Shown piece by piece: positions 6,095 to 11,773 of a stretch of 11,773 bases of DNA; the first letter of the stretch is position 1, and every line of letters starts with the position of its first letter. This DNA comes from Phascolarctobacterium sp. (GTDB lineage Bacteria > Bacillota > Negativicutes > Acidaminococcales > Acidaminococcaceae): positions 1-11,773 of the forward strand of contig JAIHZV010000016.1 of NCBI GenBank assembly GCA_022718015.1, written 5' to 3'. The translations under genes were made by a program, and so were the position numbers. The notes under the pieces were generated by a model. It was not told the origin of the DNA. It did not search any database and worked only from the letters and a program-made list of their open reading frames with translations.

Positions 6095-6107
6095 GTCGTT
6101 TGCATTT
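6087..6107. promoter_or_regulatory. Candidate Zur operator 1 (21 bp, 8-5-8 inverted repeat)
   Basis: AAATGCAA (6087-6094) and TTGCATTT (6100-6107) are perfect inverted 8-mers around a 5-nt spacer. The site covers the znuC -35 and ends 3 nt before the znuA -35, so it could control both directions. Length and symmetry match Fur-family operators. Assignment to Zur is by context. Confidence 0.68.
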
Positions 6108-6110
6108 CCC

Positions 6111-6139
6111 TTGACAACAGCGCGAGCGAGTGCTATGAT
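6111..6139 (+). promoter_or_regulatory. Promoter of znuA
   Basis: Plus strand: a perfect -35 TTGACA (6111-6116), a 17-nt spacer and -10 TATGAT (6134-6139; five of six consensus bases). The start would be near 6146. The promoter is flanked by operator candidates on both sides. Confidence 0.8.
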
Positions 6140-6153
6140 AATTTTTGCGTAGT

Positions 6154-6174
6154 AAACGCAAACCATTCGCATTT
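6154..6174. promoter_or_regulatory. Candidate Zur operator 2 (21 bp, imperfect 8-5-8 inverted repeat)
   Basis: AAACGCAA (6154-6161) and TCGCATTT (6167-6174) have the same 8-5-8 layout as operator 1, with two of eight symmetric pairs mismatched. The two sites together read AAAYGCAA-N5-TYGCATTT. It lies just downstream of the predicted znuA start, where binding would block elongation or open-complex formation. An overlapping TTTGCGT/ACGCAAA repeat occurs just upstream. Confidence 0.55.
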
Positions 6175-6193
6175 ATTTACAAGGAGATACAAA

Positions 6194-7108
6194 ATGTCTA
6201 AGCATAAAAATTTCATCAATATACTTATTGCAATCACACTGCTCTGCACAAGTCTGCTCGCAGGCTGCGGCAGCGAAGAAAAAGCAGCGCCAGCAGGCAA
6301 AACCAGTGTTGTTGTCAGCTTCAACGCTATGAAGGAACTGGTGCAGGCGGTCGGACAGGACAAGGTCGCTATCACGACGCTCATTCCTGACGGCACGGAG
6401 CCGCACGACTTTCAGCCTACGCCTAAGGATATGAAGGCCCTGCATAAGGCCGCTCTCTTCGTCTATAACGGCGCCGGCATGGAAAGCTGGACGGATACGG
6501 CCATCAAGGCAGCCAGCAACGAAAAGCTGCAGGTTCTTGAAGCAAGCAAGGGCATTGCGCTTATCGAGCTGGACGACCCGGACGAAATCAAGGAGCATGG
6601 GCAATATGACCCGCACACATGGCTGAGCCTCGCCAACGCGCAGGTGGAGGTAAAAAACATTGCTGACGCCCTGTCTGCTGTTGACCCCAAGAACAAGGAT
6701 TTCTACCAAAAGAACGCCCAAAGCTATAATAAGCAGCTCGCAGAGCTGCTCGCCAAATACCAGGGCAAATTCGCCCGGCTGCCGCAGAAAAACTTCGTCA
6801 CCGGACATGCCGCCTTTGCTTATCTGTGCCGTGACCTCGGCCTGACGCAAAGCAGCGTCGAGGACGTTTTCGCCAGCGGTGAGCCGAGTGCGCAAAGTCT
6901 GGCGCAGCTGGCAGAGTTCTGCAAGGAGAAGAACGTTAAAACAATCTTCGTCGAAGACACTGTAAGCCCCAAAACCTCACTGACGCTGGCCAAAGAGGTC
7001 GGCGCAGGCACGCAGCCCATCCACACGCTCGAAAGCAGCGCAGGCACGCTAACCTATCTGCAGCGCATGGAGGAAAATTTAGAGGCTATTTATAAGAGTA
7101 TGAAGTAG
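6194..7108 (+). CDS. znuA: Zinc ABC transporter substrate-binding lipoprotein ZnuA
   Basis: This 304-aa cluster A-I metal-binding protein captures zinc outside the membrane and passes it to ZnuBC. The N terminus is a lipoprotein signal with lipobox LLAGC and acylated Cys25. Likely metal ligands are His71 (TEPHDF), His141 (DPHTWLS) and His205 (TGHAAFAY), with an acidic fourth ligand near the C terminus, perhaps Glu280. Three histidines fit zinc better than manganese proteins such as PsaA, which have Glu at the third position. The family motif EDTVSPK lies at 254-260. The histidine-rich loop common before the second ligand is reduced to a short acidic stretch. The true start is ATG 6194, supported by AGGAGA (6182-6187); the open frame extends farther upstream to 6005 only through promoter DNA. 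It is divergent from znuCB and alone on its transcript. Confidence 0.93.
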   Translation: MSKHKNFINILIAITLLCTSLLAGCGSEEKAAPAGKTSVVVSFNAMKELVQAVGQDKVAITTLIPDGTEPHDFQPTPKDMKALHKAALFVYNGAGMESWTDTAIKAASNEKLQVLEASKGIALIELDDPDEIKEHGQYDPHTWLSLANAQVEVKNIADALSAVDPKNKDFYQKNAQSYNKQLAELLAKYQGKFARLPQKNFVTGHAAFAYLCRDLGLTQSSVEDVFASGEPSAQSLAQLAEFCKEKNVKTIFVEDTVSPKTSLTLAKEVGAGTQPIHTLESSAGTLTYLQRMEENLEAIYKSMK

Positions 7109-7140
7109 TAATTTCTAACTCCATAGTTCCACACAAACAA

Positions 7141-7173
7141 GCGCAGCAGGCCTCGCCTGCTGCGCTCTTTGTT
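7141..7173. terminator. Terminator hairpin between convergent znuA and res
   Basis: GCGCAGCAGG (7141-7150) and CCTGCTGCGC (7156-7165) form a perfect 10-bp stem with a 5-nt loop, followed on the plus strand by TCTTTGTT. The U-tract is weak in both directions, but the position between two convergent genes (stops at 7108 and 7187) fits a shared terminator. Confidence 0.7.
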
Positions 7174-7186
7174 ATTATTCTTCGCT

Positions 7187-9862
7187 CTACAACTTCTTCA
7201 TAACCTCAGCAAATTCGTCCAGCGTATACGCTCCATCATGCTGGAAGTCTTTTTTCGCAAAGACCATCATATAGCGATAATCCCTGCCTGCGGCCTCCTG
7301 CCACTTGCGTCCCAAAAGCAGCTTCATCTCGCTGTCATCGTTAGCCAGATGGTCGCCCTTTGCTTCGACAAGCACAACCTTTCCGCTTTTCGTCAGCACC
7401 AGAAAATCAGGATAATGCTTAATAAAACCGTTGATGCAAAATCCCTGACGTTCAATAATCCTGTGCCACCAAAGTACATTTTCCTGTCCGATGATGATAT
7501 CCAGCACCTTGCGCTCATATTCGTTCATATCGTTTTTTTCTGCTTCATATAGAGCCTTCGGCAGCGAATCCGTAGCATCAAGAGGCGTGATAAACGCAGG
7601 CAGCTCATAGCGTTCGCAACACTCTATCTGTCCTGCGTCAAAAAGCTGCATGAACTTTTTCTGCTTATAGGCTTCTGCCAAAGTATCAATTTTATCCTGA
7701 ATTTTTTTCGCATAAGTCTCCTTAGACGTTAGCATTGTGACTAAATCATCGCTATGCAATCCGTCGACCACGCGGCGGACATAGGCTTTAATATCGCTGC
7801 TTTCATAAGCATTCTTTTTATTAATAACTGCGCAAATCGCCTCAATGCACGTTGCTATCTGCCTTTCCTGCGGCAGGCTTTCCAAGTAAGCACGCAACTT
7901 TTCTTTATCTCCGCTTGTCACCATGCGATACTGCGGCACAGCTTCTCCGCTCTTGGCGATATCCACTGCGTACATCTCGCTGGCTACCAGTTTAAAATTC
8001 ACGTTAGCGTCCTGACCTGAAAGCCGGAATCCCTCTAAAAGATGTTCTGGTTCCAGATAATCATACTCACAAGCGTCATCCTCAAAAAGTCCCAGAGTTT
8101 CGCCTAAGCCGTCCTTGATACAGAACTTTGGCAGCCGCAATTTTTGCGCCGTCTCCTGATTCTCTGCCTTAATCTGATATCTGTGCTGCATCTCGGCCTC
8201 CGCTCCTCCCATGAAATCATCTGCTTCATTAGCGTTCGTATAGCTTTCTGTCTGCTGCTGTGCCTGTTGCTCCATCTCGTCCAGCCCTTTGTTTGCTTCC
8301 TGCGGTCTGTCCACCTGCTCTTTGATATGCTCAGGCTCTATATCAGCAAAGCCTTCTTCGTCCTCTGCCGTCGGAATATCTTCTTCCGTAAACAGCGTTT
8401 CCTGCTCCACCTGCGGCTGCTCCGTCGCCACGAGCGCCTTTTCATCGCTGATGCGGTAATCCCTTCGACTGAAGCCTGCGCCATTGAGTCCTTTGACAAT
8501 GCTGTCTAAGGTATGACGGAAGTCATTAGAACAGCTCAGCACGTAGGACGAATTAAGCAGAAAATGCTGATGCTGCCTTGTATAAGGCTGGCGCAGCACG
8601 CGGCCTAAAATCTGCTCCACATCAACAGCAGAGGTTTTGTTGGCCAGCGATGCGAGAATATAAGCAAAGGGGCAGTCCCACCCCTCCTTCAAGGCATTTA
8701 CTGTAATAATATAACGCACCTCGCACGCTCTGCTCAACAGGTCGACATTTTTTAAATCATTCTTTTCGCTCGTTTTTATTGCTATCTGTTCTTCCGGAAT
8801 ACCGATTTTCAGCAGAATATCTTTGATTTTGTCGAAGGTTGTGTTATCCTCATTATTTTTAGGCTGTGCCTGAAAGAGAACTATGGGACGAATATAATTT
8901 CCTGTCAGCTCCTCCTCCAGCGCCTTCTGTTCCAAGCGTCCGCGCAGCTGAATAGCATCCGCAATAACGCTTTCACGACTGCTGCGCTTATAGACGATGA
9001 CTGGCAGCTTGACCATGTTTTCCTTTTTCAGCTCTCGTGCATCTACATAAGAAACTACGTTACTGCTCGTTTTCGGCGTCGCCGTCAGCTCCAAAATAAA
9101 GGATGGATAAATATTATTGAGCATTTCCACGCTTAGCTCTGAAGTTGCGTTATGACTTTCATCGACAATCGTCACAGGCCGCAGATGGCGCAAAACCTGA
9201 ATAAGTGCTGTTTCCGGCGTATCCTGCAGCAAGATGGCATCATTTTTATAATAAGCAGCAAAATCTGCCAGATTGCTGTTTTCCTGATACAGCTTTCGCG
9301 TATCTCTGCGTCTGGAATTGATGCGCAGGGAATCAAAGCTCAACACGCAGATGGTCAGCATACTCTGTACTATGTCAACGGAAAAGCCTTGTCCGCTGAG
9401 CAGCATGTCTTTGCTGAGCACCTGCACTCTTCCGCCAAAGTCTCTGTCCAAGGCCTGTTTATAAGGGTGGTCCGGGTTAGCAAGATTTTTTAAGGTCTGG
9501 TCCAAAATCGGGTCAGAAGGCACAAGCCAAACGACGAATTTTGGTTTTTCCTGCGGCATAGAGGCGAAAATGTGCTTTAAGGCGCTGCAGGCAAGAAAGG
9601 TTTTGCCGCCGCCCGTGGGTACCTTCATGCAAACATCGGGCACCTCGGCCACATTGTCCTTATAGGCAGGTGCACCGCCAGCGCCAACGCTGATATCCTT
9701 AGCCTGCCAATAGCTTTGCCAGCTTTCCGCAAGGCTGCCTGCGTTTTGCAGACAGTGCAGATAGCTTTGCCAGCTTTCCGCAAGGCTGCCTGCGTTTTGC
9801 AGACAGTGCAGATAGCTTTGCAGGTCTGCTATAACTTTTTTCTGGTAATTTTTCAGTTCCAT
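7187..9862 (-). CDS. res: Type III restriction-modification enzyme, Res (helicase-endonuclease) subunit
   Basis: This 891-aa protein would cleave DNA in complex with Mod after ATP-driven translocation between two unmethylated sites. The SF2 helicase core shows Walker A PTGGGKT (82-88), DESH (234-237), TATP (260-263), the KEGWDCP segment (392-398) and motif VI QILGRVLRQPYTR (417-429). The C-terminal PD-(D/E)xK nuclease shows Pro818-Asp819 and Glu833-Ala-Lys835 in HYPDFLVL and VLVEAKG. An acidic, Gln-rich linker spans about 480-575. The ATG at 9862 has GAGGGTG 5 nt upstream and lies 10 nt after mod. All motifs are intact and there is no frameshift, so it should be active. Residues 16-32 are repeated exactly as 33-49, from a 51-bp tandem duplication. 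As I recall the family, this N-terminal helix normally occurs once. Confidence 0.94.
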   Translation of the reverse strand: MELKNYQKKVIADLQSYLHCLQNAGSLAESWQSYLHCLQNAGSLAESWQSYWQAKDISVGAGGAPAYKDNVAEVPDVCMKVPTGGGKTFLACSALKHIFASMPQEKPKFVVWLVPSDPILDQTLKNLANPDHPYKQALDRDFGGRVQVLSKDMLLSGQGFSVDIVQSMLTICVLSFDSLRINSRRRDTRKLYQENSNLADFAAYYKNDAILLQDTPETALIQVLRHLRPVTIVDESHNATSELSVEMLNNIYPSFILELTATPKTSSNVVSYVDARELKKENMVKLPVIVYKRSSRESVIADAIQLRGRLEQKALEEELTGNYIRPIVLFQAQPKNNEDNTTFDKIKDILLKIGIPEEQIAIKTSEKNDLKNVDLLSRACEVRYIITVNALKEGWDCPFAYILASLANKTSAVDVEQILGRVLRQPYTRQHQHFLLNSSYVLSCSNDFRHTLDSIVKGLNGAGFSRRDYRISDEKALVATEQPQVEQETLFTEEDIPTAEDEEGFADIEPEHIKEQVDRPQEANKGLDEMEQQAQQQTESYTNANEADDFMGGAEAEMQHRYQIKAENQETAQKLRLPKFCIKDGLGETLGLFEDDACEYDYLEPEHLLEGFRLSGQDANVNFKLVASEMYAVDIAKSGEAVPQYRMVTSGDKEKLRAYLESLPQERQIATCIEAICAVINKKNAYESSDIKAYVRRVVDGLHSDDLVTMLTSKETYAKKIQDKIDTLAEAYKQKKFMQLFDAGQIECCERYELPAFITPLDATDSLPKALYEAEKNDMNEYERKVLDIIIGQENVLWWHRIIERQGFCINGFIKHYPDFLVLTKSGKVVLVEAKGDHLANDDSEMKLLLGRKWQEAAGRDYRYMMVFAKKDFQHDGAYTLDEFAEVMKKL
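9711..9821. repeat. Perfect 51-bp in-frame tandem duplication in res
   Basis: Copy 1 (9711-9761) and copy 2 (9762-9812) are identical, followed by 9 bp of a third copy (9813-9821). The unit is 17 codons, so gain or loss keeps the reading frame. In the protein, SYLHCLQ through AESWQ appears twice, at 16-32 and 33-49. Identity at every base, including silent positions, points to a recent event. It is a likely spot for slipped-strand or recombinational length change. Confidence 0.95.
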
Positions 9863-9872
9863 CGTTTCACCC

Positions 9873-11624
9873 TCACAGCCTTGCTATATCCCGCGGTATT
9901 TTTTTGAACGTGATGTGATATTTTTCCAGCTCATGTTCAGAAAGCACGCAGGTATCGGCGTAAATCACGTAGGCTTCTGCTCTCGTTCTTATCGTACGCA
10001 AAAAGGCACGGTTTAAGGTTGTGCTGGCCTGCTTTTCGTAGTTGAAGTAGTAGGCAGCGCCATGATGCACGCCGAGCAGCATCGGCTCTGCCGCCGAAGC
10101 GTCCGGCAGCGCCTGCCGCGTTTCCATGTAATAGATGTATTCGCGGATTTTTTCCGTGCTCACTGCTTCGTTGAGCTGTTCGTCGATTAACAGCGGCTCG
10201 CCCAGCTCGTAGAAGCTGAAACTGCCGCCCGTGCCTGCCACTGCTTTTTTACCTTTGCCATAGCCATTGATAACACGCTTAACGCGCTCAGCTGTAATCG
10301 TATCAGCGTAATCCATCATTTCTACGCAGATAAATTTGCGGTTGCCACCGTCGGTCTTGTTCATGTTCAGCACTGCGTGCGCTGTTGTACCACTGCCAGC
10401 GAAAGAGTCGAGAACAATAGAATCTTTATCTGTAGCGATAGTTAATATAAACTGCAACAGACGTGTAGGCTTAGGAGTATCAAATTGTGCTTTTCCATCA
10501 AACAAAGCCTTCATTTCCTTTTTCGCTTCATCTGTATGTCCAGTTTCTGTAAAAGCCCAAAAATTAGATGGTACTTTTCCACCTACATTATCTAAATATG
10601 TTTTTCTACGAATACCACCATTACCACCTTGTCCGAAATAAAAACTAGGCCACTGCCCCCTTTCATAAACAGCATTAGCAATCTTTGCCGATTCTTCCAA
10701 GGAATCTACAAGCATAATTCCCTGTACGCCTTTTTTTACATCATCATCGGAAACTCCACAAATTAAAGCTCTTTTATGAATATCATCTATATCTTTCAAT
10801 TCATATTTTCCCCAACCACACATAATTTCATACATTTGGTCTTGTCCTAACGACCAACAACGACCATTAGACGGATATATTAAATTACCATTGAACGGAT
10901 TCTGAATGGCATAAACCATACCTTGATGCGTAGCAGCACCAGGAGCAAAAGCATCTGTACTTTTCCAAGCAGAGAAATCATTATCTGGATTTGAGTATCT
11001 TGCATTCATTTCTGCTGTCCTAGGTAATTTATTCGGATTCCAATTACTCTGCTTACTATAAATCAACACATGCTCTACTTCGCTAACAATACCTTTAGAA
11101 TCATTACGTGTTGAATAGGTTCTCTGCCACGAAGAATTGGCAACAAAGCAATTCGCCCCAAAAATCTCATCACAAATAAGCTTCAAATTCGCCTGCTCAT
11201 TATCATCAATGCTGATAAAAATAACTCCGCCCTCTGCGAGCAGTCTCTGCAACAATTTAAGGCGCGGATACATCATGCACAGCCACTTATCATGGCGCGA
11301 CAAGTCCTCTCCCTCTTTGCCCACAACCTGATGCAGCCAGCGCTGCATCTGCGGGTCATTGACGTTATCGTTGTACACCCAGCTTTCGTTGCCCGTGTTG
11401 TAAGGCGGGTCGATGTAAATACACTTAATCTTCCCTTCATACTTGGGCAAGAGCGACTTGAGCGCCAAAAGATTGTCGCCGTGAATAATCATATTCTCGC
11501 TGCCGTTATCCTCGGCGTGACATCCCACTGCGTCAAAGCTGTACTGCCTTTCCAGCACATGAAAGGGCACCTCTAAATGGTGGTTCACCACCTTATCTTT
11601 TCCTATCCAATTTAAAGTTGGCAT
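9873..11624 (-). CDS. mod: Type III restriction-modification enzyme, Mod (adenine-N6 methyltransferase) subunit
   Basis: This 583-aa methyltransferase recognises the target sequence for the whole type III system and transfers a methyl group from S-adenosylmethionine, most likely to adenine N6. The catalytic motif DPPYNTG is at 72-78 and the cofactor motif DSFAGSGTT at 406-414. The order catalytic-recognition-cofactor is the beta class typical of type III Mod. The target-recognition domain would lie between them, at about residues 160-395. The DNA for that part is much more AT-rich than its flanks (line 10561-10620 counts 18 of 60 G+C; line 10081-10140 counts 36 of 60). This suggests exchange of the recognition domain. 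The ATG at 11624 has GGAGGG 6 nt upstream. The 20-bp repeat array starts right behind that Shine-Dalgarno. The frame is intact and the recognition sequence cannot be predicted. Confidence 0.95.
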   Translation of the reverse strand: MPTLNWIGKDKVVNHHLEVPFHVLERQYSFDAVGCHAEDNGSENMIIHGDNLLALKSLLPKYEGKIKCIYIDPPYNTGNESWVYNDNVNDPQMQRWLHQVVGKEGEDLSRHDKWLCMMYPRLKLLQRLLAEGGVIFISIDDNEQANLKLICDEIFGANCFVANSSWQRTYSTRNDSKGIVSEVEHVLIYSKQSNWNPNKLPRTAEMNARYSNPDNDFSAWKSTDAFAPGAATHQGMVYAIQNPFNGNLIYPSNGRCWSLGQDQMYEIMCGWGKYELKDIDDIHKRALICGVSDDDVKKGVQGIMLVDSLEESAKIANAVYERGQWPSFYFGQGGNGGIRRKTYLDNVGGKVPSNFWAFTETGHTDEAKKEMKALFDGKAQFDTPKPTRLLQFILTIATDKDSIVLDSFAGSGTTAHAVLNMNKTDGGNRKFICVEMMDYADTITAERVKRVINGYGKGKKAVAGTGGSFSFYELGEPLLIDEQLNEAVSTEKIREYIYYMETRQALPDASAAEPMLLGVHHGAAYYFNYEKQASTTLNRAFLRTIRTRAEAYVIYADTCVLSEHELEKYHITFKKIPRDIARL

Positions 11625-11637
11625 AAATTTCCCTCCG

Positions 11638-11773
11638 CTGATTCGTCTACTCGTCTACTGATTCGTCTACTCGTCTACTGATTTGTCTACTCGTCTACTG
11701 ATTCGTCTACTTGTCTACTGATTCGTCTACTTGTCTACTGATTCGTCTACTTGTCTACTGATTCGTCTACTTG
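11638..11773. repeat. 20-bp tandem repeat array directly upstream of mod, truncated by window end
   Basis: At least 6.8 units of 20 bp run to the last base. Each unit is built from TCGTCTAC twice plus TGAT, so there is a nested 8-bp repeat. Units differ only by C-to-T changes: the first two are identical, the third has TTG at the first TCG, and the fourth onward have TTG at the second TCG. The array ends about one base before the mod Shine-Dalgarno. No convincing -10 is seen inside it, so it is probably in the mod leader or just downstream of the promoter. Stop codons in all frames on both strands rule out translation through it. Confidence 0.95.

Noticed and set aside
6173..6895. Minus-strand open frame of 240 codons opposite znuA
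   Set aside because: It is antisense to znuA, whose signal peptide and metal-ligand motifs are intact, and its start is not supported.
7169..7552. Plus-strand open frame of 127 codons after znuA
   Set aside because: It is antisense to the nuclease end of res, where the PD...EAK motif lies, and it begins downstream of the terminator hairpin with no ribosome binding site noted.
11638..11773. Repeat array as a CRISPR or as an in-frame coding repeat
   Set aside because: The 20-bp units are contiguous with no unique spacers. Because 20 is not a multiple of three, every frame meets TAG (minus strand) or TGA (plus strand) within a few units, so it cannot be translated through.

Overview
The window looks like chromosomal DNA from a member of the Bacillota. 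The evidence is strong AGGAGG-type ribosome binding sites, a chromosomal Soj/Spo0J-type parA-parB pair followed by a DUF4446 gene, a Fur-family zinc regulator next to a Znu-type transporter, and moderate base composition. A Negativicutes host is my guess; nothing here proves it.

Layout, left to right. Positions 1-606 (minus) hold the 5' part of a branched-chain-amino-acid-type ABC binding lipoprotein gene that runs off the left edge and has a near-consensus promoter at 696-725. Positions 607-976 are an AT-rich gap with that promoter, inverted repeats and a terminator-like hairpin. Positions 977-1390 (plus) encode an unrecognised small membrane protein with its own terminator. Next comes a free-standing 30-codon hydrophobic mini-gene (1497-1589, plus), which has an extended -10 promoter, an ideal Shine-Dalgarno and a strong terminator. 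Its layout resembles type I toxin or small membrane peptide genes.

Positions 1723-6006 (minus) form a compact block, in transcription order znuC, znuB, zur, parA, parB, DUF4446. znuC-znuB overlap and zur follows closely. parA has its own candidate -10, and parA-parB overlap by 8 nt. znuA (6194-7108, plus) is divergent from znuC. The 187-nt divergent region has two well-placed promoters and two 21-bp inverted repeats of the same 8-5-8 design. These are good candidates for Zur operators, so the regulator would control both transporter transcripts and its own gene.

Positions 7187-11624 (minus) are a type III restriction-modification operon, mod then res, 10 nt apart. The presumed target-recognition part of mod is clearly more AT-rich than the rest of the gene. 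The start of res contains a perfect in-frame 51-bp tandem duplication. The mod Shine-Dalgarno is preceded directly by an array of 20-bp tandem repeats that runs off the right edge. A repeat array at the front of a type III mod gene is the most interesting feature here, because it suggests length-dependent variation of methyltransferase expression. No parS site, RNA gene, insertion sequence or CRISPR array was recognised.
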